Shown here piece after piece: positions 36,476 through 46,214 of a stretch of 64,000 bases of DNA. The position numbers and the translations under genes are program-made. Positions within the stretch are counted from its first letter, which is position 1. The number at the start of each line of letters is the position of its first letter. The DNA lies in contig NZ_QQRS01000001.1 in assembly GCF_003428875.1 (NCBI RefSeq), positions 558,001 through 622,000 of the forward strand, written 5' to 3'. Below the pieces are notes generated by a model. That model ran no database searches, was not told where the DNA came from, and was given only the letters and a program-made list of their open reading frames with translations. The stretch is from Planomicrobium okeanokoites. Its GTDB lineage: Bacteria; Bacillota; Bacilli; Bacillales_A; Planococcaceae.

Positions 36476-36979
36476 TTAAACTAATGTGTTTGGTCTTACT
36501 GCGCCGATAGCTACATAGCCATCTTGCTCTTCGACAAGATATTCATCGAGTGGCCCAAGCGGTGGCGTTCCTGCGATATTCTGTCCATTTTTCTCATAAC
36601 GTCCGGCGTGGCATGGGCAGAAAAATTGCGTTGGGTGTTCCGGATCGCCGGCCCAGTTTACTGTACAGCCCAAATGTTTGCAGACCGGTGAAAGTGCGAT
36701 CAATTTATCGCCTTCTTTGTAGACCCAAGCTGAGTTCGTTACTTCAGATACATACCATGCATCTGTTTGTTCAAATGTAAAATCGACACGCACTGGTTCT
36801 TCAGTGATATCTTCCACACGTTGATCAGTCAATACGAAGTCGCCTGCGCCCTTCTGCTGAAGAACCGGGTCAACTGCAAAACGAACCATCGGCATCAGCA
36901 TTCCTGCTGCCATGAATCCGCCGACTCCTGTTAATGTGTAGCCTAAAAATTGACGTCGTGATACACGATTGTTACTCAT
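36476..36979 (-). CDS. qcrA: Rieske iron-sulphur subunit QcrA
   Basis: 167 residues from ATG 36979 (SD AGAGGGGGG). A twin-arginine signal RRQFLG (8-13) and anchor helix precede the 2Fe-2S motifs CKHLGC (100-105) and CPCHAGRY (121-128). It takes electrons from menaquinol. Export should be through the Tat system. First gene of the qcr operon. Confidence 0.96.
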   Translation of the reverse strand: MSNNRVSRRQFLGYTLTGVGGFMAAGMLMPMVRFAVDPVLQQKGAGDFVLTDQRVEDITEEPVRVDFTFEQTDAWYVSEVTNSAWVYKEGDKLIALSPVCKHLGCTVNWAGDPEHPTQFFCPCHAGRYEKNGQNIAGTPPLGPLDEYLVEEQDGYVAIGAVRPNTLV

Positions 36980-37053
36980 CCTTTTCCCCCCTCTAACATT
37001 CAAGGTCAGTCCAATGGACATACTCATTCAAATATAATTACTAGGACAACCTA

Positions 37054-37115
37054 ATGATATATCAATCGAAAGTGCAGGTCAATAATGCTGTGAAGCTAAA
37101 AGCCAGTTTGTGAAC
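37054..37115 (-). promoter_or_regulatory. qcrABC promoter with an upstream ResD-like sequence
   Basis: -35 TTGACC (37082-37077), a 17-bp spacer and -10 TATCAT (37059-37054). TTTGTGAAC at 37107-37115, on the opposite strand about 25 bp upstream of the -35, resembles the ResD consensus TTTGTGAAT. That link is inference. Confidence 0.55.
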
Positions 37116-37127
37116 ATTTCATGAAGC

Positions 37128-37571
37128 TTATGACCATTCTTTTAAAAATAATGGGAGCACTTGCCGCAACTGGTCTTCCATCACTGATTGCTTGAAATTC
37201 CTGTCCATATGTTCGGTTGGAATCGCCGGCAGCCATAAGACATTCTTCAACTCTTCAACTGAACGCCATTCAGCGTCCGTTGTCATGTAAAACACATGCT
37301 TGAAGCCTGCCTTTTCCATTTCTGATGAAATTTCATCAGACAATCTGTTTCTGTCTGCGTTTTTCGTATACGCCACAGGTGGAAACAGTAAAATGCGCCC
37401 TTTAAATTGTTTTTCCAGCATAGCAGTGAGAGACTGGAGATATTCCGAGGCGCCAGCGCTTGACTTTAGGCCCGCCTCACTCAAGTCCAATTGCAGCAAC
37501 GGCACTACCGCTGTATCCACATAATCTTTTTGGCTCAGGTACTGGTCCATGTCTTTGCCGATAAAATGCAT
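37128..37571 (-). CDS. ypiF: YpiF family protein (DUF2487)
   Basis: 147 residues, soluble, no known catalytic motif; begins MHFIGKDMDQYL. Conserved between ypiB and qcrA in Bacillus. Five bases separate it from the ypiB stop, so it belongs to the ypiA-ypiB-ypiF unit. Function unknown. Confidence 0.82.
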   Translation of the reverse strand: MHFIGKDMDQYLSQKDYVDTAVVPLLQLDLSEAGLKSSAGASEYLQSLTAMLEKQFKGRILLFPPVAYTKNADRNRLSDEISSEMEKAGFKHVFYMTTDAEWRSVEELKNVLWLPAIPTEHMDRNFKQSVMEDQLRQVLPLFLKEWS

Positions 37572-37576
37572 GTAAT

Positions 37577-38140
37577 CTACTCACCTTTCATTTTCTTGAT
37601 CGCTTGTATGTTATGCAGCAAAGTGGACAATTCGAAGAATTTCTCTTTGTCATTGGCATCCAATGCTTCGTCAATCTGTTTCAGCAGCTTTTCCTCCTGG
37701 AAAGAAGACAAGCTGTCTGCCAGAATGTCTTCCGCAAGCTTCCGATCCTGTTCATTGATGGTTTCATCCAATGGTATATATGGATTTTCCTCAAGTACAG
37801 ATAAATAGAGCGGCGTTGGCGGCCGGTTGGGAAAATTCAATTGGAGATAAAGATCCTGCTCCGGGTTTAACCGCAGATCATGAAAAGATTTTTCAGCATC
37901 GGCAGTCATCAAATTGCCCTTATAAAAACGGAACGGCAATTCTTTTGATTCTGTCGAGGACATAACCATTGCACGGGGGCAATAATGTGCTTCTTCAACG
38001 AAATGGGTTTTTTCAAGAAGCTCATCATTGCTGAGCATGTAATTCAAGATCCAGATGCATTCCCTGCGTTTCATTTTATATGATTGAAGAAACCATCGCA
38101 CAAACTGCTTTTTATCCCCTACTGAGACTGAAGCGGTCAT
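37577..38140 (-). CDS. ypiB: YpiB family protein (UPF0302)
   Basis: 187 residues. Start 38140 is fixed by AGGAGGAT; the upstream extension runs into ypiA. UPF0302 core (FLQSYKMKRRECIWILNYM, FRFYKGNLMTADAEKSFHDLR) plus the C-terminal IDEAL-type segment (ADSLSSFQEEKLLKQIDEALDANDKEKFFEL). Function unknown; no transmembrane segment. Confidence 0.85.
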   Translation of the reverse strand: MTASVSVGDKKQFVRWFLQSYKMKRRECIWILNYMLSNDELLEKTHFVEEAHYCPRAMVMSSTESKELPFRFYKGNLMTADAEKSFHDLRLNPEQDLYLQLNFPNRPPTPLYLSVLEENPYIPLDETINEQDRKLAEDILADSLSSFQEEKLLKQIDEALDANDKEKFFELSTLLHNIQAIKKMKGE

Positions 38141-38154
38141 GTAAAATCCTCCTC

Positions 38155-39408
38155 TCATTCGAAAGATTGCTGCATATCCAGCCATTCCTGATTGTCTGGT
38201 TCCAAAACCTGCAACTCTTTTAATATTTCAAGAGCACGTTCCCTTTTTCCTTCTTCAATCAGGAAACGGACATACTTCCCGAGAAATTCCGAATCTTCGC
38301 GGAAAGCGGGATAAGATAAGTCAAAATAAGTGGCGGCTTGTTCAAATTGTTCAGTTCGTTCATAGGCTTCGGCGACCATCGGATATAATCCCGCCCAGTC
38401 GTCCCCGCTTTCAATTGCCGCTTCTACAAGTTCAAGCACTTCTTCGTCCATTTCCTTCGAATGGAAATAGGACACAAGGGCAAAAATCGCTTCCATGTAT
38501 TCGGGATCCAGAGCGACAGCCTGCCTGAGATTTTCCACTCCATCTTCGGTGTTCCCCAGCTTCAACGCCAGTTTGCCTGCAAATAGGTATAATTCCTTAT
38601 CGAATTCATCTCTCTTCAAGCCTTCTTTAATGGCTTCATAGGCAGCTTTATAATCCTCGGCCATATTAAGGCTCTGTGCCTTCAATAAATAAGCTGAAAA
38701 ATAATCGGGATCCAGCACAATCAATTCATCAAGCCGCTGAACCGCACGTTCATACTGCTGTGTCTGAAATGCAGCAACAGCTGCACCGAATAGAACGTCA
38801 GGCTGAACCTGATCCTCCAGTGCTTCTTCATAAAATGGCAGCGCTTCTTCATAAGCAGCACCAGCGCTGTATACTTCTGCCAGACGTTCAGAAAAATTGA
38901 CGCCATCAATTTCAACGCCATCAGATTTAAGATCCTGATAAATTTTCGCAGACTCCAAATACCTTCCGGAATCCAATAGCAGCTCCGCTTTCGCCTGCAT
39001 CAGCAGCGGTTCAGCAGGAAGCAAGGCAATAGCTTCATTCAAACGGTTCTCTGCCGCTTCCATCAAGCCTTGCAGCTGAAATAAATCCGCCAGTGTAACC
39101 AGTGCCTGAGCATAATATTCATCATCCTTCGGAATTTCCATCAACAGGTTCAAAGCTTCGTCTTCACGGTCAGCTTCAATCAGCAGATTGGCCCTGTCGA
39201 TCTTCAACTGGCTTTCTTCAGGAAACAGATACTCGAGATGCTCCAGCACTTTGACAGCCTCTTCGACAAACCCGATTTCCCCCAGCCATTCCGATAACCC
39301 GTATTGTTCATCCGGATCACCTTCCAATAAATAGGAATCCAACAGTGCATTCAGTTTACCCATATCCCCTGTCTCTACAGCTTTTTGAATCTCTTCTACA
39401 GTTGCCAT
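38155..39408 (-). CDS. ypiA: TPR-repeat protein YpiA
   Basis: 417 residues, almost wholly tandem tetratricopeptide repeats (about 10), strongly acidic. No signal or membrane segment, so a cytoplasmic scaffold; partners unknown. The SD AGGTGAT precedes ATG. It follows the aroA terminator, so it probably starts a new unit ypiA-ypiB-ypiF. Confidence 0.85.
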   Translation of the reverse strand: MATVEEIQKAVETGDMGKLNALLDSYLLEGDPDEQYGLSEWLGEIGFVEEAVKVLEHLEYLFPEESQLKIDRANLLIEADREDEALNLLMEIPKDDEYYAQALVTLADLFQLQGLMEAAENRLNEAIALLPAEPLLMQAKAELLLDSGRYLESAKIYQDLKSDGVEIDGVNFSERLAEVYSAGAAYEEALPFYEEALEDQVQPDVLFGAAVAAFQTQQYERAVQRLDELIVLDPDYFSAYLLKAQSLNMAEDYKAAYEAIKEGLKRDEFDKELYLFAGKLALKLGNTEDGVENLRQAVALDPEYMEAIFALVSYFHSKEMDEEVLELVEAAIESGDDWAGLYPMVAEAYERTEQFEQAATYFDLSYPAFREDSEFLGKYVRFLIEEGKRERALEILKELQVLEPDNQEWLDMQQSFE

Positions 39409-39471
39409 ACAATCACCTATTCTTTCAATTTCCTACTTCCATCCTACACGATACGCTGATTTAAGCATAAT

Positions 39472-39492
39472 AAAAACCCCCCCGAAGGAGAG
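39472..39492 (-). terminator. Terminator after aroA
   Basis: Minus strand CTCTCC-TTCG-GGGGGG (UUCG tetraloop, partly G-U pairs) followed by GTTTTTATT, directly after the aroA stop. Confidence 0.75.
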
Positions 39493-40776
39493 TCAGACAA
39501 GCAGGCTATTCACATGTTCAAAAAATCCTGGATAAGACACCGCTATACAATCCGGGTCGTCGATTGTCACCGGACCTGAAGCTGCCAGTGCAGCTACTGC
39601 AGCCATCATTCCGAGTCTGTGATCACCATATGTTTTCATGTCCGCACCATTGAGCGCAGTCGGACCATGGATAACCATTCCATCATCGGTCGCTGTAATG
39701 TCAGCGCCCATTTTGGAAAGTTCATCGACCACAGCCGTAATTCTGTCTGTTTCTTTTACACGCAGCTCTTCAGCATCTTTTATAACGGTAACGCCATTGC
39801 ATTGAGTGGCGATCAAAGCGATGATCGGTATTTCATCAATCAGCCTTGGAATCAACGCACCGCTGATTTCAATTCCTTTGAGTTGGGAAGATCGGATCAC
39901 CAGGTCCGCAGAACGTTCTCCCTCAGTTTCTTTCTCTTCAATATCAAAATCAGCGCCCATTTGGCTGATTACATCCAGAATCCCCGTCCTTGTAGGATTA
40001 GTGCCCACATTTTCCAAACGGATTTCACTTCCGGGTGTTATAAGCGCTGCTCCGATGAGGAATGCTGCAGAAGATATATCGCCAGGAACTTTCACATGAC
40101 GGGCTGACAGCGATTGCCCGCCGGCCACTTCGATGATATTTTCATGGCGATTGATATCCGCTCCGAAATGACGGAGCATGATTTCTGTATGGTCTCTTGT
40201 CGCTACAGGTTCTTCAATTGTCGTTCTTCCCTCTGCGTGCAAGGCTGCCAGCAAAATTGCGGATTTCACCTGCGCACTGGCAACCGGCAAAGTGTAATCG
40301 ATAGCCTTTAAGCGAGTGCCTTGAATTGCCAGTGGAGTGAACTGTCCGTTTGATCGGCCACGAATATCCGCCCCCATTAATCTGAGAGGGTCGACGATCC
40401 GCTTCATGGGACGCTTGGCGATCGATTCATCTCCAGCCACGACTGTATGGAATGGCGTACTGGCTAAAAGCCCCAGCATCAGCCGGGTGGTTGTTCCGGA
40501 ATTGCCGGTATCCAAAACCTCATCCGGTTCCTTCCATCCTCCGATGCCTTTGCTGTTGATGGTTACTTGACTGCCTCGCAGATCAATTTCCACACCCAGT
40601 TTCCGGAAACAGGCGATTGTACTCAGACAATCAGCCCCCAGCAGAAAACCTTCGACAGTGGTCGTTCCAGAAGCGATGGCACCGAACATTATGGAGCGGT
40701 GAGAAATTGATTTATCGCCCGGCACTGTAAGCGTGCCTTTTAATGAGGATTTCTCGAATTTCAAAATCGTTGACAA
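39493..40776 (-). CDS. aroA: 5-enolpyruvylshikimate-3-phosphate synthase
   Basis: 427 residues; TTG start at 40776 with GGGAGGAAAC upstream. Motifs: [12 protein letters not shown] (19-30), [18 protein letters not shown] and the acidic KETDRI. It condenses shikimate-3-phosphate with phosphoenolpyruvate. B. subtilis names this gene aroE. Last gene of the aroC-aroB-aroH-tyrA-aroA cluster, 15 bases after tyrA. Confidence 0.96.
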   Translation of the reverse strand: MSTILKFEKSSLKGTLTVPGDKSISHRSIMFGAIASGTTTVEGFLLGADCLSTIACFRKLGVEIDLRGSQVTINSKGIGGWKEPDEVLDTGNSGTTTRLMLGLLASTPFHTVVAGDESIAKRPMKRIVDPLRLMGADIRGRSNGQFTPLAIQGTRLKAIDYTLPVASAQVKSAILLAALHAEGRTTIEEPVATRDHTEIMLRHFGADINRHENIIEVAGGQSLSARHVKVPGDISSAAFLIGAALITPGSEIRLENVGTNPTRTGILDVISQMGADFDIEEKETEGERSADLVIRSSQLKGIEISGALIPRLIDEIPIIALIATQCNGVTVIKDAEELRVKETDRITAVVDELSKMGADITATDDGMVIHGPTALNGADMKTYGDHRLGMMAAVAALAASGPVTIDDPDCIAVSYPGFFEHVNSLLV

Positions 40777-40791
40777 CTCTGTTTCCTCCCT

Positions 40792-41880
40792 TTATGAAAT
40801 ATAGGCATCGTACACCGTGCGCTCAGCAATGCACGCTTTCGCCTTTTCCCGGTCCTCAGCGGTTTGAAAACTCATCACTAGAATCCCGAAAACATCTTCA
40901 CGTGTTTCCAGAATACGCAGATTGACGATGCTGATTTTCTCTTCTGCCAGGTAACCGGTCAGTTCAGAGATGACACCGGGAACATCCGGAATATCAACAT
41001 AAAGGTCGAATACCGAATACATGGCGCCATGCCCTGCAATCGGCAATTGATCCCTCACGGATTTAGCTTTCTCGAAATATTGCCGTATCGGCTCTTCTTC
41101 ATTAATTTCAAGTAAATCCTTTAATTTGGACATTTCTTCAATCCATAAGTTCAGCTGTGCCATAATCATGCCGTTATTCTGTGTAGTGATGTCCCTCCAC
41201 ATGATCGGATCCGAAGACGCTATGCGGGTAATATCACGAAAACCTCCCGCTGCCAATTGCCTTGTGAACGGATAGGCCTGTTCCCGGTCCAGCTGATGCA
41301 CCAGTGAAGCGGCGATCAGATGCGGGAAGTGGCTGACAATCGAAGTCATGTGATCGTGCTCTTTAGCCGTCAGCACTTCAACTTTCGCCTTTGTCACTGA
41401 CAGCAAGCTTTTCAGTTCATCTATGTGTGAGTCTTCAGCCAGAAGCCCTGGAGTTAAAATATAGTAAGCATTTTCAAAAAGGACGTCCTTTGCCGCTTCG
41501 ACACCGCTCTTATGGGAGCCCGCCATTGGATGGCCGCCAATGAACACATGGTCCATTTGTTCAGCAGCTTCCATAATCTCCATTTTAGTGCTCCCGGTGT
41601 CACTGATGATCACATCATCCTTCAAATTCCAGAAACGGCTTTGCTGCAGCAGTTTCTTCGCAGCGCCTACGGGAGTTGCCAGTATAATGAAATCTGCTTC
41701 AGAAGCTGCTTCCTCAAGGGACAATGCAGCCCGGTGGATGATGCCCATTTTATAAGCTTTCCGGACAGTCAGCGCATCTGTGTCATAGCCAACTATCAAG
41801 GCATTGTCATGCCGCATTAAAGCTTTTGCCAAAGAACCGCCTATCAGCCCAAGACCTATAATAAGAATATTCTTTTTCAC
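40792..41880 (-). CDS. tyrA: Prephenate dehydrogenase TyrA
   Basis: 362 residues. NAD loop GLGLIGGS (9-16), catalytic region GGHPMAGSHKSG, and a C-terminal ACT domain (about 290-362) for tyrosine feedback. GTG start overlapping the aroH stop (GTGA). In B. subtilis the trp genes and hisC separate aroH and tyrA; here they abut. Confidence 0.95.
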   Translation of the reverse strand: MKKNILIIGLGLIGGSLAKALMRHDNALIVGYDTDALTVRKAYKMGIIHRAALSLEEAASEADFIILATPVGAAKKLLQQSRFWNLKDDVIISDTGSTKMEIMEAAEQMDHVFIGGHPMAGSHKSGVEAAKDVLFENAYYILTPGLLAEDSHIDELKSLLSVTKAKVEVLTAKEHDHMTSIVSHFPHLIAASLVHQLDREQAYPFTRQLAAGGFRDITRIASSDPIMWRDITTQNNGMIMAQLNLWIEEMSKLKDLLEINEEEPIRQYFEKAKSVRDQLPIAGHGAMYSVFDLYVDIPDVPGVISELTGYLAEEKISIVNLRILETREDVFGILVMSFQTAEDREKAKACIAERTVYDAYIS

Positions 41881-42263
41881 CGCTTATGCACCTTGCTGTC
41901 TTTTAAAAGGTCGGGACGCAATTTTACCGCATCATTCATATAGACATGATGAATATCTTTTTGCGTTACCGGTGTATTGACATGCATCATCACCCGTATG
42001 CATAAAGGCATGCTGCCGGGCACATCCATTTCATGGGTGCACATCACCGGCACAAACGTCCAATTTTCAATCGTCCTTACAGCTTTGGCAGGAAAAGCCG
42101 AAGAAATGTCAGTGGTCGTCGATATCACTACTGAAGCGACCAGTTCCGGGTCTACCTGATTTTGTTCAGCCATTTCCAGTACCAGTTTTCTTGTCTCACT
42201 CAATATTTCTTCCGGATTGTCGGCAGAAACGGTAATTGCCCCTCTTATGCCCCGCATCATCAT
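41877..42263 (-). CDS. aroH: Chorismate mutase AroH
   Basis: 128 residues, monofunctional AroH-type (trimeric) mutase: MRGIRGAITV with active-site Arg, VSTTTD-like ISTTTDISSAFPA, VPVMCTHEMDVPGS, and IRVMMHVNT. It turns chorismate into prephenate. ATG overlaps the aroB stop (ATGA); two further in-frame ATGs follow directly, so the exact start within three codons is open. Confidence 0.95.
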   Translation of the reverse strand: MMMRGIRGAITVSADNPEEILSETRKLVLEMAEQNQVDPELVASVVISTTTDISSAFPAKAVRTIENWTFVPVMCTHEMDVPGSMPLCIRVMMHVNTPVTQKDIHHVYMNDAVKLRPDLLKDSKVHKR

Positions 42264-43339
42264 ATATGCATCTCTCCTAACTTTGCGCTCAACGCCATAA
42301 ATGTTCTTCTCGCCGTTTGTTCATCGATTGTTTCCATATATGGTCTGCCTGTCTCTTTCAACAGCACAAAGTTCAATAAACCTTCCGACGACTTTTTATC
42401 TTTTTTCATCACAGCTGACAGCTTTTCAAAACTCAATTTATTTATGGCATTAAGTGGGTACTTGTTATTAATGCACCATTCAAGAAATTCCCCCGATTTT
42501 TCATGGCCTGATAATTCCAATGCATAAGCCATACCGATCGCCACCGCTTCACCGTGTGTAATTGTGCCATAACCGGACACCGCTTCAATTGCATGCGCCA
42601 GTGTATGACCGAAATTCAGGAATTTCCGGACACCGCTTTCGAACTCATCTTCTTCGACAATTGCCGATTTGACCGCAATCCCTCTCTCCAGATAAACAGC
42701 TAAGTCCTTTTCATCCATTTGCGAAAAGTCGTTGACAGCCAATAATTCAGCCAGCCAGTCTTCATTGGAAATAAAAGCGTGCTTGATAACTTCAGCCATG
42801 CCCGAACGGACTTCCTGCACTGGCAATGTCTTCAGAAAATGCGTGTCGTAAATAACTGCCGAGGGCTGATAAAAAGTCCCTATCATGTTTTTGCCGGAAG
42901 GATGATTGATGGCTGTCTTTCCGCCTACAGCACTGTCATGGGCTAAAATAGTGGTGGGAATCTGGATAAACCGGATTCCTCTCATGTAAGTGGAAGCGAC
43001 AAATCCAGCCAAGTCCCCAGTTGCTCCGCCGCCAAATGCCAAGAGGATCGATTTTCTTGAAAAATTATGATCCAGCAGAAATGTTTGGCAATCCATGAAA
43101 CAGTCGATCGATTTTGCCTGTTCGCCTGCTGGTATCTTAAAAATGAATATTTCAACGGTGTCTTTTAAATGTGCATTCAGATAATCCAGATGAAGCGCAG
43201 CAACTTTCTCATCCGCGATGATGCCGATTTTATCCGTGTTTTCCAACATTCCCCTGTAATTTTCCTGAAGCACCTTTAACATACCCTGTCCAATATGGAC
43301 CTCATAAGGTTTTGCCGCTTCTACTGTCAGCGTAGCCAT
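42260..43339 (-). CDS. aroB: 3-dehydroquinate synthase
   Basis: 359 residues. NAD-binding GGGATGDLAGFVAST, IPTTILAHDSAVGGKTAINH, metal ligands in RSGMAEVIKHAFI (Glu) and NFGHTLAHAIE (His). Second step of the shikimate pathway. Four bases after aroC; SD AAAGGAG. Confidence 0.96.
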   Translation of the reverse strand: MATLTVEAAKPYEVHIGQGMLKVLQENYRGMLENTDKIGIIADEKVAALHLDYLNAHLKDTVEIFIFKIPAGEQAKSIDCFMDCQTFLLDHNFSRKSILLAFGGGATGDLAGFVASTYMRGIRFIQIPTTILAHDSAVGGKTAINHPSGKNMIGTFYQPSAVIYDTHFLKTLPVQEVRSGMAEVIKHAFISNEDWLAELLAVNDFSQMDEKDLAVYLERGIAVKSAIVEEDEFESGVRKFLNFGHTLAHAIEAVSGYGTITHGEAVAIGMAYALELSGHEKSGEFLEWCINNKYPLNAINKLSFEKLSAVMKKDKKSSEGLLNFVLLKETGRPYMETIDEQTARRTFMALSAKLGEMHI

Positions 43340-43343
43340 AGAA

Positions 43344-44516
43344 TCAGAACTCCTTTGTATACGTTAAGTAATCAGCGATATTCGCTTGAAGGCGAGGCAG
43401 TTGATCGGCATCGAATTGCTCCAGCAGCGCATTTGCAACTTCCCATGCCACCACATGCTCAGCCACTATCGATGCGGCTGGGACAGCACAACTGTCAGAC
43501 CGCTCAATACTGGCCTGGAATGGTTCTTTCGTTTCAATGTCCACACTTTGGAGCGGTTTGTACAAGGTAGGTATCGGTTTCATGACACCACGCACTACAA
43601 TTGGCATACCAGTCGTCATACCACCTTCAAAACCGCCTAAGTTATTCGTTTTCCGCGTGTAGCCCTGAGCTTCACTCCACAATATTTCATCGTGGACCTG
43701 GCTTCCGGGCTTTCTCGCCATTTCAAAGCCGAGACCGAATTCGACGCCTTTGAAAGCATTTATGCTCATAACCGAAGCGGCGATTTTAGCATCCAGTTTG
43801 CGGTCATAATGGACATAGCTCCCGATTCCTGCCGGCATCCCTTCCACGATCACTTCCACCGTTCCGCCGATTGAATCTCCGTTCTTTTTCGTTTCGTCTA
43901 TCAGATCAGTCATTTGCTGAGTCACTGAAGGATCAGCACAATAAACCGCGTCTTTTTCGACAAGTTCCCGGATTTCAGCTGCAGATTTTCCGGTATAGCT
44001 TTCAGGATTCACTTTGATGCCGCCGATTTCCGTTACATGCGATACCAATTCGATGCCCAATTGGGACAATAATTGCTTGGCAACTGCACCAACAGCTACA
44101 CGGACTGTAGTTTCTCTGGCTGAAGAACGTTCAAGCACATTCCTTAAATCACGGTGGCCATATTTCATTCCGCCATTCAAATCAGCATGTCCGGGACGAG
44201 GACGCGAAATTTGCCTTTTGACTTCATCTGTCTCTTCAATCGGTTCAATGCCCATTACATTTGTCCAATGTTTCCAGTCATCATTCTTAACAACCAACGC
44301 AACCGGTGATCCAAGTGTTTTGCCGTGACGCACTCCGGAAACGATCTCCACCGTATCGGTCTCGATCTGCATTCTTCTTCCTCTGCCGTGTCCGCCTTGC
44401 CTTCTTTTTAATTCTTTATTGATCATTTCGGCTGTCAGCGGCAACTGTGCCGGCAAGCCTTCTATAATGGCTGTCAATTGTGGGCCATGTGATTCTCCTG
44501 CTGTCAAATAACGCAT
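43344..44516 (-). CDS. aroC: Chorismate synthase
   Basis: 390 residues. Starts [12 protein letters not shown], with [32 protein letters not shown] and the late [16 protein letters not shown]-dependent last step to chorismate. First gene of the cluster, with an extended -10 promoter after the ndk terminator. B. subtilis names it aroF. cheR, which I recall between ndk and this gene in B. subtilis, is absent. Confidence 0.96.
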   Translation of the reverse strand: MRYLTAGESHGPQLTAIIEGLPAQLPLTAEMINKELKRRQGGHGRGRRMQIETDTVEIVSGVRHGKTLGSPVALVVKNDDWKHWTNVMGIEPIEETDEVKRQISRPRPGHADLNGGMKYGHRDLRNVLERSSARETTVRVAVGAVAKQLLSQLGIELVSHVTEIGGIKVNPESYTGKSAAEIRELVEKDAVYCADPSVTQQMTDLIDETKKNGDSIGGTVEVIVEGMPAGIGSYVHYDRKLDAKIAASVMSINAFKGVEFGLGFEMARKPGSQVHDEILWSEAQGYTRKTNNLGGFEGGMTTGMPIVVRGVMKPIPTLYKPLQSVDIETKEPFQASIERSDSCAVPAASIVAEHVVAWEVANALLEQFDADQLPRLQANIADYLTYTKEF

Positions 44517-44557
44517 AAACGCTTTCCCCCTTCAACGCACTAAAGTATTTATGTATC

Positions 44558-44566
44558 ACTATAACA
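44558..44566 (-). promoter_or_regulatory. Possible extended -10 promoter of the aro cluster
   Basis: TGTTATAGT on the minus strand, 41 bases before aroC. No clear -35. No run of (G/U)AG trinucleotides, the TRAP target, was seen in this leader. Confidence 0.4.
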
Positions 44567-44647
44567 CATAATATTTCATCAATTCTATACGAAATTGCCG
44601 GGAAAGTGAACTATATCAGCACTTTATGTGCAATAAGGAAAAAAGGA

Positions 44648-44678
44648 TAAAAAAAAGAGATGGCAAAAGCCACCTCTT
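44648..44678 (-). terminator. Terminator after ndk
   Basis: Minus strand AAGAGGTGGC-TTTT-GCCATCTCTT (one G-U pair) followed by TTTTTT, 9 bases past the ndk stop. Confidence 0.92.
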
Positions 44679-44687
44679 AGTTCCGGA

Positions 44688-45134
44688 TTAGTTAACCCAG
44701 CTGCTCATTGTTTTTTCGTAAGATACCAATTCTTCTTCTTTGAAGAACAAGCCGATTTCACGTTCTGCGCTTTCAGCAGAATCTGATCCGTGGATCATGT
44801 TTTTGCCGACAGTAACTGCGAAGTCGCCGCGGATTGTTCCTGGAGCTGCATCTTTAGGGTTTGTAGCGCCCATCATTTGACGTGCAGTCAAAATAACGTT
44901 TTCGCCTTCCCAAACCATTGCGAATACAGGACCTGAAGTGATGAATTCAACCAATTCGCCGAAGAACGGACGCTCTTTGTGCTCGCCGTAATGCTCTTCT
45001 GCCAATTCAGTTGGAATTTGCATCAATTTAGCACCTGCAAGATTGTAGCCTTTTTTCTCGAAACGGGCAACGATTTCTCCGATTACATTGCGTTGCACAC
45101 CATCAGGTTTAACCATTAAAAATGTTTTTTCCAT
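44688..45134 (-). CDS. ndk: Nucleoside diphosphate kinase
   Basis: 148 residues from ATG 45134 (SD AGGAGTG). Phospho-acceptor His115 in NMIHGSDS, start [13 protein letters not shown]. Transfers gamma-phosphate between NTPs and NDPs. Flanked by its own promoter and terminator. Confidence 0.97.
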   Translation of the reverse strand: MEKTFLMVKPDGVQRNVIGEIVARFEKKGYNLAGAKLMQIPTELAEEHYGEHKERPFFGELVEFITSGPVFAMVWEGENVILTARQMMGATNPKDAAPGTIRGDFAVTVGKNMIHGSDSAESAEREIGLFFKEEELVSYEKTMSSWVN

Positions 45135-45186
45135 TAATGAACACTCCTCTATTAAAAGCTCGGGCATAAGTTGCCCACCTTAAAAA

Positions 45187-45214
45187 ATACTATCATTATG
45201 AAGCTGATTGTCAA
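45187..45214 (-). promoter_or_regulatory. ndk promoter
   Basis: Perfect -35 TTGACA (45214-45209), a 16-bp spacer and -10 TAGTAT (45192-45187) extended by TGA. It lies just past the hepT stop. Confidence 0.7.
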
Positions 45215-45222
45215 CTACCAGC

Positions 45223-46197
45223 TTAAAACTTTCTCTTTCCAATGAATAAAGCGATTTTTCTCATGGTCTTGCTGGCATTTCCTTTCGGCAGATGCGCAAG
45301 CTCCTGCAAAGCTTTATCCAAGTAGAGATCGCTGACGGCCTTTGCTTCCTTCAAAGCTGAACTGTTGCGGATCATCTCAACAACTGCCCTGCGTTCACTA
45401 TCTGTCATCGCTTCCCCGACCGTTTCTTTCAGACGGCTGTAAATTTCCGGGTCTTTCCTGGCGAAAAGAACAGGCAACGTAATATTCCCCTGAATGAAAT
45501 CACTGCCTGCAGGTTTGCCAAGTTCTTCATCTGATGAAGTAAAATCCAGAATATCATCGGTTATCTGGAATGACATTCCGATAAAATAACCGAATCTGCG
45601 CAAACGCGCGGCAGTTTCCTTATCCGTTCCTGACACAGTCGCCCCCAGTTCACAGCTCGACGAAATCAGCAATGCTGTTTTGCGTTTGATACGGCGCAAA
45701 TAATCACGAACCGACTGATCCAATTTAAACTTGTCCTCGATTTGGATGATTTCACCCCGACAGACTTCAATCATCGTCCTGGACAAAATATCATGGATTT
45801 TCGGATCTTCAATAACAGTAATATATTCCAGTGCACGCGCCAATATGAAATCTCCCGTATACATCGCCACACTATTATTCCACTGCGCTTTGACAGTTGC
45901 CTGGCCTCTTCTCATTTCAGAATCGTCAATGACATCGTCATGGACCAGAGAAGCCATGTGAATCAATTCAAGCGGCACTGCCACCTGCTTCATCACATCG
46001 ACGTTATAATCGCCGAATTTTCCTGCAAGCAAAACAAAAACAGGCCGGATTCTTTTTCCTCCGGCCTGCAATAAGTGTAGGGAAGCTTCGTTAAGGAGGA
46101 GTGAATTGGAGTCTACAGCGACTTCCAGTTCTTTTTCAATCATTTCCAATTCCGGTCTAAGGTCGGAATAGAGCAATTTCAACTTCACCTTTTCCAC
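45223..46197 (-). CDS. hepT: Heptaprenyl diphosphate synthase component II HepT
   Basis: 324 residues, trans-prenyltransferase fold. First Asp-rich motif HDDVIDD (86-92), GGKRIRP, and second DDILD (~215). It makes the C35 menaquinone side chain with HepS. GTG start 46197 with GGGAGAAGG 7 bases ahead. Gene order hepS-menG-hepT is conserved and feeds the menaquinone used by the qcr complex. Confidence 0.95.
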   Translation of the reverse strand: MEKVKLKLLYSDLRPELEMIEKELEVAVDSNSLLLNEASLHLLQAGGKRIRPVFVLLAGKFGDYNVDVMKQVAVPLELIHMASLVHDDVIDDSEMRRGQATVKAQWNNSVAMYTGDFILARALEYITVIEDPKIHDILSRTMIEVCRGEIIQIEDKFKLDQSVRDYLRRIKRKTALLISSSCELGATVSGTDKETAARLRRFGYFIGMSFQITDDILDFTSSDEELGKPAGSDFIQGNITLPVLFARKDPEIYSRLKETVGEAMTDSERRAVVEMIRNSSALKEAKAVSDLYLDKALQELAHLPKGNASKTMRKIALFIGKRKF

Positions 46198-46214
46198 TTA
46201 AAAACCTTCTCCCG

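Noticed and set aside
44517..44687. Search for TRAP-binding GAG/UAG repeats upstream of aroC
   Set aside because: No run of spaced triplets found, so no TRAP target is claimed.
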